Origin: CAYILC01 sp964364145
GTDB taxonomy: Bacteria; Patescibacteriota; Microgenomatia; UBA1400; UBA12028
DNA: 13,629 bases
Reading direction: 5' to 3'
NCBI GenBank assembly: GCA_964364145.1
Contig: CAYILC010000022.1
Location: 1 to 13,629, forward strand
The translations under genes were made by a program, and so were the position numbers. Positions 5,569 through 11,025 of the stretch are shown here, one piece after another. How positions within the stretch are numbered: the first letter of the stretch is position 1; each line of letters starts with the position of its first letter. The notes beneath the pieces were generated by a model. The model ran no database searches, was not told where the DNA came from, and saw only the letters and a list, made by a program, of their open reading frames with translations.

Positions 5569-6195
5569 ATGAGCGAAGATACGCAAGTACAGCAGGTTCC
5601 AGAAGTGCCAGAGGTACAAACCGTCATCACCTCGACACCGAACCATGTTATTATCACGTTGTCTGAAGACAAGCGTGCGAAGTGGTATGTGGTTCACACC
5701 TATTCCGGACACGAAAATAAAGTTGCAGAAACATTAAAGCAACGCGCGCTCAACATGGGCCTCGAGAAATTTGTCCTCGAGATGCTCATTCCCACACAAG
5801 AAAAAGTTCAGATTAAACGGGGCAAGAAACAAACCGTCAAAGAAAAAATCTTCCCAGGCTACATGCTGGTGAGGATGATTCTCACCGATGAGTCCTGGCT
5901 GGCCGTTCGCACCACACAGGGTGTGACTGGGTTTGTAGGTATCGGCAACAAGCCTACTCCCCTCCCAGAGCAAGAAGTTGTAACCATTCAAAAGTACATG
6001 GCGCAGGGTGCTCCAAGTTACAAAGCCAACTTCTCTCTTGGCCAAGCAGTCAAGATTGTGGAAGGTCCATTTGTCGACTTTTTAGGTTCGGTTGATACGA
6101 TTGATGAAGAAAAAGGTAAAGTTACGGTGCTGGTCTCGATCTTTGGTCGCGAAACTCCGGTTGAACTCGACTTCTTGCAAGTGGTGAAAATCTAA
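5569..6195 (+). CDS. nusG: transcription elongation/termination factor NusG
   Basis: This 208-residue NusG binds RNA polymerase and couples elongation to Rho and the ribosome. An N-terminal extension of about 40 residues, acidic and Pro/Val-rich (begins MSEDTQVQQVPEVPEV), precedes the NGN domain: KWYVVHTYSGHENKVAETL, then EKIFPGYMLVRM and TTQGVTGFVG. The KOW domain is IVEGPFVDFLGSVDTIDEEK...VELDFLQVVKI at the end. The ATG at 5569 is chosen over the ATG at 5518 because AAAGGA lies 5 bases upstream. It is followed by a REP hairpin and then rplK. Confidence 0.93.
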   Translation: MSEDTQVQQVPEVPEVQTVITSTPNHVIITLSEDKRAKWYVVHTYSGHENKVAETLKQRALNMGLEKFVLEMLIPTQEKVQIKRGKKQTVKEKIFPGYMLVRMILTDESWLAVRTTQGVTGFVGIGNKPTPLPEQEVVTIQKYMAQGAPSYKANFSLGQAVKIVEGPFVDFLGSVDTIDEEKGKVTVLVSIFGRETPVELDFLQVVKI

Positions 6196-6201
6196 AAAAA
6201 G

Positions 6202-6228
6202 AACGGGAAGATCGGGACTACCCGTTAA
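6202..6228 (+). repeat. REP hairpin copy 1 (between nusG and rplK)
   Basis: The arms AACGGG and CCCGTT pair, followed by an A-A mismatch and AG/CT, around loop ATCGGGA. TTAA follows the right arm. It lies between the nusG stop and the AAGGA site of rplK, so it is transcribed within the operon. It shares its first 22 bases with the copies at 8747 and 8852. Confidence 0.85.
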
Positions 6229-6236
6229 AAGGAACT

Positions 6237-6662
6237 ATGGCAAAGAAAATCAAAACAGTATTGAAGTTGAATTTATTGGCTGGGGCGGCAAATCCCGCGC
6301 CTCCGGTTGGCCCTATCCTTGGTCAGCAAGGCATCAACATTATGGAGTTCTGTAAGCAGTACAATGAGAAAACTAAAGACAAAAAGGGCCAAACGATTCC
6401 CGCAGAAATTACGGTTTTTGAAGATCGCTCGTTCACCTTCATCTTGAAGTTGCCACCGGTTTCCGCGTTGATTAAACAAGAACTTAAACTTGCTAGCGGA
6501 GCGAAGATGCCGGGCAAAGAGGTTGTGGGCACGTTAAGTAAAGAGCAGTTGAGAAAAATTGCTGAAATAAAGTTGCCGGATCTCAATACCACAAACATTA
6601 AGGCCGCCATGCGCACAATTGCAGGTACGGCAAAAAATATGGGTGTGCTCATACAGAAATAG
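6237..6662 (+). CDS. rplK: 50S ribosomal protein L11
   Basis: L11, 141 residues (normal length), binds the GTPase-associated region of 23S rRNA with L10-L12. The N-terminal domain has ANPAPPVGPILGQQGINIME (17-36) and FCKQYNEKTKDKKG. The middle has ITVFEDRSFTFILKLPPVSA, and the RNA-binding C-terminal domain ends KAAMRTIAGTAKNMGV. An AAGGA site lies just upstream of the ATG. A REP hairpin precedes the gene and a 34-base perfect palindrome follows it, before rplA. Confidence 0.96.
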   Translation: MAKKIKTVLKLNLLAGAANPAPPVGPILGQQGINIMEFCKQYNEKTKDKKGQTIPAEITVFEDRSFTFILKLPPVSALIKQELKLASGAKMPGKEVVGTLSKEQLRKIAEIKLPDLNTTNIKAAMRTIAGTAKNMGVLIQK

Positions 6663-6668
6663 GTTAAT

Positions 6669-6702
6669 TTTAGCATCTAGTATCTAGATACTAGATGCTA
6701 AA
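6669..6702. repeat. 34-base perfect palindrome between rplK and rplA
   Basis: The 17-base arm TTTAGCATCTAGTATCT is followed directly by its exact reverse complement. It begins 6 bases after the rplK TAG, ends 17 bases before the rplA ATG and holds several CTAG sites. There is no T-tract on the plus strand, so it is not an obvious intrinsic terminator. An RNA processing, translational-coupling or mobile origin is possible. Confidence 0.9.
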
Positions 6703-6719
6703 TAAAGAAAAAAGGAACT

Positions 6720-7433
6720 ATGGCAAAGAAAAAAATCGAGAAAAAGGTCAAAGAGAGGGTTGATGAGAAAGCTGCTGAGATAACCACAGCTCCAATCGAA
6801 ACCGCTGAAGGTGTCGAAGAGAAAAAAGCTCCTAAAGTTCAGCGCGTTCGTGGCAAGAAATATATCACCTCCCGATCGTATGTCGACCGCACCAAGGTCT
6901 ACCCTTTAGATGAGGCCATTGAGCTCGCGCAAAAAACACACTTTGCAAAATTTCCGGGTTCACTCGAAGTAAATTTGGTGTTGCGCGGCGAAGAAGGTAT
7001 GAATGTGGATGTCGCATTTCCCTACGCCACAGGTCGAATTGTCTCTGTTGCTATTGCCACCGACGAACTCTTAAAAGAAATCGAAAAAGGAAACATCACT
7101 TTTACGACATTAGTTGCGCATCCAAACATGATGCCTAAGCTTGCAAAACTCGCGCGTGTTCTCGGTCCGAAAGGCTTAATGCCAAATCCAAAAAATGGCA
7201 CGGTTACACCAGATCCAGAAAAGCGTAAAAAAGAGCTCGAGGGTGGCGCAGTAACTGTGAAGTCCGAAAAGAAAGCGCCATTAGTGCATGTCGTGATTGG
7301 AAAGCTTAAACAGCCGGCAGTTGAGTTGGCTGGTAATTTACGAGCATTATTCAAGGCTTATCCTGCTGGAAAAGTTGTGAACTGCACAATTGCTGCAACC
7401 ATGGGACCAGGAATCAAGGTAAAAGTTGAATAG
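6720..7433 (+). CDS. rplA: 50S ribosomal protein L1
   Basis: L1, 237 residues, forms the mobile stalk at the E site and often represses its own operon. A Lys/Glu-rich extension of about 42 residues precedes the true start of the fold, RVRGKKYITSRSYVDRTKVY. The core shows FPGSLEVNLVLRG, YATGRIVSVAIATDELLKEI, the signature LAKLARVLGPKGLMPNPKNG, VHVVIGKL and CTIAATMGPGIKVKVE. Despite the extension the length is ordinary, because domain II is short: the segment joining VAIAT to the helix before the signature lacks roughly 16 residues compared with E. coli L1. The AAAGGA site lies 4 bases before the ATG. Stop is TAG. Confidence 0.95.
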   Translation: MAKKKIEKKVKERVDEKAAEITTAPIETAEGVEEKKAPKVQRVRGKKYITSRSYVDRTKVYPLDEAIELAQKTHFAKFPGSLEVNLVLRGEEGMNVDVAFPYATGRIVSVAIATDELLKEIEKGNITFTTLVAHPNMMPKLAKLARVLGPKGLMPNPKNGTVTPDPEKRKKELEGGAVTVKSEKKAPLVHVVIGKLKQPAVELAGNLRALFKAYPAGKVVNCTIAATMGPGIKVKVE

Positions 7434-7486
7434 TTGGGCGTAGCCTCACAAGGTCTTCCTTCCATTTTTGCTAAATTATTTTCTGT

Positions 7487-7513
7487 CAAATCGTGTTCTG
7501 CAAATCGTGTTCT
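7487..7513 (+). repeat. two tandem 13-14 base repeats upstream of the rplJ promoter
   Basis: CAAATCGTGTTCTG (7487-7500) is followed at once by CAAATCGTGTTCT (7501-7513). The second copy touches the -35 box. This could be a tandem activator or repressor site, or a small duplication. Confidence 0.6.
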
Positions 7514-7541
7514 TGCGAAAGTGATCTTCCCCTGGTATACT
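7513..7541 (+). promoter_or_regulatory. rplJL promoter
   Basis: TTGCGA (7513-7518) and TATACT (7536-7541) are 17 bases apart, with a TG one base before the -10 (extended -10). Start is expected near 7549, giving a leader of about 185 bases. rplJ-rplL are therefore probably transcribed separately from secE-rplA. Confidence 0.7.
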
Positions 7542-7548
7542 TCATCCT

Positions 7549-7734
7549 AGTCCAAAGACAGTGCGTTCTGGAGACAAGGAATTGAAAACAGATAAATCGC
7601 ACCGAGGGAAAAGATTCTTGAGTTCATTGAAAAATGAATTCGTTTCACCTCGCTTTGACGAGGTTTTTTGTTTTTTTAAAACGAAAAAACAGAAAAATCA
7701 ACAATCAGAGAAAAAGGAAAAAGGGAGTAATATT
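7549..7734 (+). ncRNA. L10-type ribosomal protein leader with attenuator
   Basis: The leader between the promoter and rplJ contains CAAAGACAGTGCG and, about 40 bases on, CGCACCGAGGG. GTGCG/CGCAC forms a closing stem around GGAGACAAGG, as in bacterial L10 leaders where the L10(L12)4 complex binds. An intrinsic terminator, CCTCG-CTTTGA-CGAGG and a T-rich run, follows at 7648-7677. This suggests that excess L10-L12 controls readthrough into rplJ. The assignment rests on position and motif resemblance; the exact pairing was not computed. Confidence 0.6.
7648..7677 (+). terminator. attenuator terminator upstream of rplJ
   Basis: The stem CCTCG (7648-7652) / CGAGG (7659-7663), extendable by A-T, has loop CTTTGA and is followed by TTTTTTGTTTTTTT. 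It lies within the leader, before the rplJ start, so it must be conditional. Confidence 0.75.
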
Positions 7735-8250
7735 ATGCCAAGCACAAAAAACGTGACCCAGTTGCAAGCACTTGCGGAAAAGATTCAAAAAGCAAAGTCT
7801 GTGGTGTTCGTGAACTACGCCGGCCTGAATCTTTCTCAGCAGACAAAACTCCGTGCCGAGCTGAAGCAAAGTGGCAACGAGTTTGTTGTTGCCAAGAATA
7901 CCCTCTTAAACCTCGTGTTCAAGAAAGATGAACTCAAGAGTACCCTGCAGGGTCAAACCGGAGTGGTGTTGTCCTACGACGATGAAGTTAGTGGCATGAA
8001 AAAGGTTGTTGAGTTTGCCAAAACCTCGGACAAACCGAAGATCAAGCTTGGATGGATGGGTAGCAAGATTGTGTCATTTGAAGATATTAAGGCCTTGGCG
8101 AAATTGCCTGGCAAGCTCGAGTTAATGTCGATGCTGATTAGCCGATTGAAGGGTCCATCATATGGCTTGGTAAATGTGTTAAACGCTAACGCGAGAAATT
8201 TGGTCTACGCATTACAAGCAATACAAGATAAAAAGAAGGCTCGTCATTAA
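7735..8250 (+). CDS. rplJ: 50S ribosomal protein L10
   Basis: L10, 171 residues, anchors L7/L12 dimers to the 23S GTPase centre. The N-terminal domain reads TQLQALAEKIQKAKSVVFVN, then QQTKLRAELKQSGNEFVVAKNT, then GQTGVVLSY. The C-terminal helix that carries L12 is the segment ending LVNVLNANARNLVYALQAIQ. The ATG at 7735 has AAGGGAG 7 bases upstream; in-frame codons further 5' belong to the leader and terminator. rplL follows after 94 bases that hold a long hairpin. Confidence 0.95.
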   Translation: MPSTKNVTQLQALAEKIQKAKSVVFVNYAGLNLSQQTKLRAELKQSGNEFVVAKNTLLNLVFKKDELKSTLQGQTGVVLSYDDEVSGMKKVVEFAKTSDKPKIKLGWMGSKIVSFEDIKALAKLPGKLELMSMLISRLKGPSYGLVNVLNANARNLVYALQAIQDKKKARH

Positions 8251-8264
8251 ACGCAAACAAGCGA

Positions 8265-8322
8265 AGTACTGTTTTCGAGCAGTCAATAAAGGGTAGCCCT
8301 TGACTGCGAGTGAAACAGTACT
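8265..8322 (+). promoter_or_regulatory. long intercistronic hairpin between rplJ and rplL
   Basis: AGTACTGTTT (8265-8274) pairs perfectly with AAACAGTACT (8313-8322). Inside, CAGTCAA (8280-8286) pairs with TTGACTG (8300-8306), capped by GGG/CCC. No T-run follows, and AGGAGG of rplL lies just downstream. It may be a processing site or a stabiliser that lets rplL be made in excess over rplJ, as L12 is needed in several copies. Confidence 0.8.
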
Positions 8323-8344
8323 GAGCACATTAAAAGGAGGAACT

Positions 8345-8740
8345 ATGGCAGATACATCCGCCAATGTCCAAAAAATTGTTGAGTCGGTCGAGAAACTCTC
8401 ACTGCTCGAAGTCTCGGAGCTTGTGAAGGCTCTCGAAGATAAGTTCGGCGTTTCCGCCGCAGTCCCAATGATGATGGGTGCCATGCCAGGAGCAGCAGGT
8501 GCAGCCGTCGCCGCAGCAGAGGAAAAGACCGAGTTCACCGTGATGGTGACCGTCGCAGGAGCCAATAAAATTGGCGTCATCAAGGCAGTCCGCGAGATCA
8601 AGCCAGAACTCGGATTAGCAGAGGCAAAGGCCTTCGCAGAATCCTTGCCAAAGATGATTCTCGAGAACGTCAAGAAAGAAGCTGCTGACGAGGCCAAGAA
8701 GAAACTCGAGGCCGCAGGCGCAACTGTTGAGTTGAAGTAA
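8345..8740 (+). CDS. rplL: 50S ribosomal protein L7/L12
   Basis: L7/L12, 131 residues, is the multicopy stalk protein that recruits translation GTPases. The N-terminal dimerisation and L10-binding domain spans about 1-35 (IVESVEKLSLLEVSELVKAL). An Ala/Gly/Met-rich hinge follows (about 38-58), then the C-terminal domain with EFTVMVTVAGANKIGVIKAV, REIKPELGLAEAKAF and a final AAGATVELK. The ATG at 8345 has a perfect AGGAGG 5 bases upstream; an in-frame TTG at 8300 falls inside the hairpin and is rejected. rpoB does not follow; a REP and a terminator do. Confidence 0.96.
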   Translation: MADTSANVQKIVESVEKLSLLEVSELVKALEDKFGVSAAVPMMMGAMPGAAGAAVAAAEEKTEFTVMVTVAGANKIGVIKAVREIKPELGLAEAKAFAESLPKMILENVKKEAADEAKKKLEAAGATVELK

Positions 8741-8746
8741 AAAACG

Positions 8747-8776
8747 AACGGGAAGATCGGGACTACCGGTTAACCG
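8747..8776 (+). repeat. REP hairpin copy 2 (after rplL)
   Basis: This copy is identical over 30 bases to 8852-8881. The left arm is AACGGG, loop ATCGGGA, and the right arm CCGGTT with one G-G mismatch, followed by AACCG. It lies 7 bases after the rplL stop and just before the terminator. Confidence 0.85.
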
Positions 8777-8779
8777 ACA

Positions 8780-8812
8780 AACCCCGAGCTGCACGCTCGG
8801 GGTTTTTGTTTT
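8780..8812 (+). terminator. intrinsic terminator of rplJL
   Basis: AACCCCGAGC (8780-8789) pairs perfectly with GCTCGGGGTT (8795-8804) around loop TGCAC and is followed by TTTGTTTT. This is a strong Rho-independent terminator closing the operon. Confidence 0.93.
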
Positions 8813-8851
8813 GTAATCGAACTGTAAGGTTAGTGGGGTATAACGGGAGTT

Positions 8852-8881
8852 AACGGGAAGATCGGGACTACCGGTTAACCG
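8852..8881 (+). repeat. REP hairpin copy 3 (upstream of the RAYT)
   Basis: This is an exact 30-base duplicate of 8747-8776, ending 17 bases before the transposase ATG. A partial copy of the arm, TAACGGGA, lies at 8841-8848. TTAGT/ACTAA further out could extend the hairpin. With the inverted copy at 9444 it brackets the gene. Confidence 0.87.
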
Positions 8882-8898
8882 TCCGCTCTACTAACATT

Positions 8899-9471
8899 AT
8901 GCCATACCGTAAAATTCCCTTCCTAAATGAATGTCACTATCATCTTTATAACAGGGGTGTTGCAAGACAGCCGATTTTTTACGACACTCAGGACTACAAA
9001 CACTTCACGGCATATATGTTTTCCTGCAGGAAAAATTCAGATTTGCCAGATCTAAAAGATGTAGCAATCGAAGCTTACTGTCTTATGCCCAATCATTTTC
9101 ATTTACTTGTAAAACAGTGTTCTAAGCGCGGCATAACCAATTATTTGAGACGTTTCCTGATAGCCTATAGTATGTATTTCAACTACAAATATGATCGGGT
9201 TGGACCCCTCTATCAGGGAAGAACGAAAGCAAAATGGGTCAAGGACGAGAAATATTTTAAGGAAATCTCAAGATATATCCACCGAAATCCAATGAAGCTT
9301 TTTTTGAGTCCACTTGAGTTTCTCACCTACCCACATTCTAATCTTCAGTATTACTTAACAAATAACCAGGCAAACTCATCTCTTTTACTTTCATTTTTTG
9401 ATAACGATCCAGAAAGATATAAACGGTTCATTCTGCAAATCCCAACGGGAAGTCCCGATCTACCCATTTGA
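8899..9471 (+). CDS. REP-associated tyrosine transposase (Y1 HUH family, IS200-like)
   Basis: This 190-residue member of the TnpA_REP/RAYT branch of IS200/IS605-type Y1 transposases makes single-strand cuts at REP hairpins. Visible: HYHLYNRGVARQPIFYD (13-29), the HUH motif in AYCLMPNHFHLLVKQ (His66 and His68), and the tyrosine helix RRFLIAYSMYFNYKYDRVGP (Tyr90 or Tyr93 catalytic) followed by LYQGRTKAKWV. A C-terminal YIHRNPMK...YPHSNLQYYL segment is typical of RAYTs. There is no TnpB partner. REP copies lie just upstream (direct) and inside its 3' end (inverted), so its last residues (TGSPDLPI) are read from a REP. No Shine-Dalgarno sequence is seen. It is probably a single-copy domesticated element rather than a selfish IS. 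Confidence 0.88.
   Translation: MPYRKIPFLNECHYHLYNRGVARQPIFYDTQDYKHFTAYMFSCRKNSDLPDLKDVAIEAYCLMPNHFHLLVKQCSKRGITNYLRRFLIAYSMYFNYKYDRVGPLYQGRTKAKWVKDEKYFKEISRYIHRNPMKLFLSPLEFLTYPHSNLQYYLTNNQANSSLLLSFFDNDPERYKRFILQIPTGSPDLPI
9444..9468 (-). repeat. REP hairpin copy 4, inverted, inside the RAYT 3' end
   Basis: The plus strand reads AACGGG, AAG, loop TCCCGAT, CTA, CCCATT. The loop is the reverse complement of the ATCGGGA loop in the other copies, so the REP is inverted. It lies fully within the coding sequence and the TGA stop follows immediately (9469-9471). One arm mismatch (C-A) is present. Confidence 0.8.
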
Positions 9472-9482
9472 TCCGTTCCCTA

Positions 9483-9512
9483 TTGACATACTTTGCATCC
9501 CTCTGTTAGTCT
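9483..9512 (+). promoter_or_regulatory. possible promoter of the HTH gene
   Basis: TTGACA (9483-9488) and a weaker TAGTCT (9507-9512) are 18 bases apart. The leader to the ATG at 9595 is about 75 bases and contains a hairpin CATCA-TTGTT-TGATG (9535-9549). Confidence 0.45.
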
Positions 9513-9594
9513 GAATTATAGTTAAGAGATACTTCATCATTGTTTGATGAGTTTATCTTTAATCAAAATATATCAATATATTAAGGAGTGATAC

Positions 9595-9954
9595 ATGTCA
9601 GACCTCAGACCACCACAACCACCAACAGGATCTTTCATTGGAGTTGGTTCTTCTTCACTTCGGAGCATACCGACCTTAGCTCATTCTAGTGAGATGATCA
9701 ATACAGAAACAGAAAATGTGATGAAAAAGGTTGAAAAAACAAAGCGTGCTACCCGACCACAGCCAAAAGTTGATCTCCAAAACTTGCCAGACCTCCTCAC
9801 GATCGGCGAAGTAAGCTCGCTTCTTCGAGTCTCTCCTCTGACGATTAAGCGTTGGGGCAAACGCGGCAAGTTACCGGCAATTCGCATTAATTCTCGAGGT
9901 GATCGTCGATATAAAAAACAGGCTGTACTGTGGATGCTCGGGATGACCGAGTAA
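9595..9954 (+). CDS. small MerR/excisionase-type helix-turn-helix protein
   Basis: This 119-residue protein has an unstructured, Pro/Ser-rich N-terminus (1-60, with PPQPPTGSF) and a C-terminal HTH_17-type domain (66-112). That domain runs LLTIGEVSSLLRVSPLTIKR, WGKRGKLPAIRINS and RGDRRYKKQAVLWML. This is the winged helix of excisionases and MerR-like DNA-binding modules, recognising DNA but with no effector domain here. AAGGAG lies 7 bases before the ATG; a later ATG at 9721 would give the HTH with a short tail only. It lies just after the RAYT, but its own promoter and leader suggest separate expression. A regulatory or recombination-directionality role is possible but not shown. Confidence 0.7.
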   Translation: MSDLRPPQPPTGSFIGVGSSSLRSIPTLAHSSEMINTETENVMKKVEKTKRATRPQPKVDLQNLPDLLTIGEVSSLLRVSPLTIKRWGKRGKLPAIRINSRGDRRYKKQAVLWMLGMTE

Positions 9955-9968
9955 TAGATAGAATAGAA

Positions 9969-9988
9969 TAGACTTGTAGCGAAATAAG
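9969..9988 (+). repeat. dispersed 20-base repeat, copy 2
   Basis: Identical to 3968-3987. It lies between the convergent ends of the HTH gene and the wecG-like gene. Preceding bases contain short ATAGA repeats. Confidence 0.7.
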
Positions 9989-10011
9989 AAAATTGTTAGG
10001 CAAGCCCCTTG

Positions 10012-10827
10012 TTAGCCCCTCATTTTTTCTACCAAAACACGCAATATAAATTGCGGTAATACGAGTTGTCGTCGCCAACGCCACGGTTGTCGAAGCAGAC
10101 GCCAAAGCCATTCCACCCCTATTGCTACTGCCCATTTTGGCGGTAGAGAAACACGACCACTAAGCACGTCAAAGGCCCCTCCAACTACTATGACCACTCG
10201 TACACCAGATTTTTGTAAAAGTTCAAGATTTTTCATAACCCATCTTTCTTGGTATGGAGCTCCATAAGCAATGCAGAGCAACTTAGGTTTTGCGTACTGA
10301 ATTTCTGTTGCAATGTTTTTCTTTTCCTCTGCCGTTTCATGCTTGATATCCTCAACACCGGCATTCCAGCTGATGTTCCACTCTGGGTTATCGATATATC
10401 GGGCACAAAGTTTCTGAGCATACTGTGAAGACGACTCACGACCACCCAATAAAAATACCGGCAAACTCTGTTTTGCCGCAACACTGATCAAAAATTCGAG
10501 CGTCTCACGTCCACTAATTCTTTCGGTCGAGTTCCCGTTGAGCATATTCCCCGCCCAGACAACTCCAACTCCATCTGGTAGTAGTAGATCGGCTTTTTGC
10601 AAGGTTTGTTCAAAAACATGATCGTGTTGAGCAAGCATGAGTTGTTCGGAGTTGGGGGTAAAAACAATAAACGGTTTGCGCAAGGTTGTAGTAAATGGAT
10701 TTCTGGTAACGATATTTTTGACAAGCAGTTTTTCTTTCAATAACGCATAGCACTCCGCTTTTGTGTCAGCAAAGATCGAAAGATTAAAAAGCTTTTGAGT
10801 TTTTGGTGGCGTTCGTTGTGTTTTCAT
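10012..10827 (-). CDS. WecG/TagA/CpsF-family glycosyltransferase
   Basis: This 271-residue member of family GT26 adds N-acetylmannosamine(uronate) or a similar sugar to an undecaprenyl-linked acceptor at the inner face of the membrane. Signatures: PFIVFTPNSEQLML (52-65, TPN motif), ADLLLPDGVGVVWA (79-92, with Asp85), RISGRETL, PVFLLGG, IAYGAPYQERWV (186-197), VVIVVGGAFDVLSGRVSLPP (211-230) and the family end VEWLWRLLRQPWRWRR (238-253). The last, amphipathic segment likely contacts the membrane. The ATG at 10827 is preferred over 10857 because a TTGAAA-17-GATAAT promoter places the -10 only 6 bases before it. The -35 lies in an arm of the 166-base nested palindrome. Confidence 0.85.
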   Translation of the reverse strand: MKTQRTPPKTQKLFNLSIFADTKAECYALLKEKLLVKNIVTRNPFTTTLRKPFIVFTPNSEQLMLAQHDHVFEQTLQKADLLLPDGVGVVWAGNMLNGNSTERISGRETLEFLISVAAKQSLPVFLLGGRESSSQYAQKLCARYIDNPEWNISWNAGVEDIKHETAEEKKNIATEIQYAKPKLLCIAYGAPYQERWVMKNLELLQKSGVRVVIVVGGAFDVLSGRVSLPPKWAVAIGVEWLWRLLRQPWRWRRQLVLPQFILRVLVEKMRG

Positions 10828-10833
10828 CGTCAT

Positions 10834-10862
10834 ATTATCCCACTTTCTAGAGCCCATTTCAA
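10834..10862 (-). promoter_or_regulatory. wecG-like gene promoter, leaderless type
   Basis: On the minus strand, TTGAAA (10862-10857) and GATAAT (10839-10834) are 17 bases apart, with TG one base before the -10. The start codon (10827) is 6 bases after the -10. The -35 falls inside the outer arm of the palindromic element, so the element may have supplied it. Confidence 0.55.
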
Positions 10863-11012
10863 AACCTGCTTTCGTGATGAAACGCTGGAGGTTCGAGAAA
10901 AACCTGCGGAAAACGACAACGGACGTAGCCGAGCTACGTTCTAGGAGTATTCCGCAGGTTTTCCCGAAGATACAGTGTTGGAATAGAAATGAGGTTTTGA
11001 AATGGGCTCTAG
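10847..11012. repeat. 166-base nested palindromic element between mreB and wecG
   Basis: There are three nested inverted repeats. The outer is a perfect 21 bases (10847-10867 with 10992-11012; arm starts CTAGAGCCCATTTCAAAACC). The middle is 13 bases (AAAACCTGCGGAA, 10899-10911, with 10950-10962) and extends by TTCG/CGAA. The centre is ACGTAGC-CGA-GCTACGT (10923-10939). No open reading frame is seen. It could be a miniature inverted-repeat element, a cruciform site, or a large RNA hairpin after mreB. Confidence 0.85.
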
Positions 11013-11025
11013 CGTATCGTATTGC

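Noticed and set aside
7561..7734. 58-residue N-terminal extension of L10
   Set aside because: The bases form the L10 leader and an intrinsic terminator; the ATG at 7735 has its own ribosome binding site and begins the normal L10 fold.
8300..8344. TTG start extending L7/L12
   Set aside because: It lies inside the rplJ-rplL hairpin, and the ATG at 8345 has a perfect AGGAGG.
3968..9988. A mobile island bounded by the 20-base direct repeat
   Set aside because: The interval holds the core secE-rplL cluster and galU; housekeeping content and lack of an integrase argue against a mobile unit.
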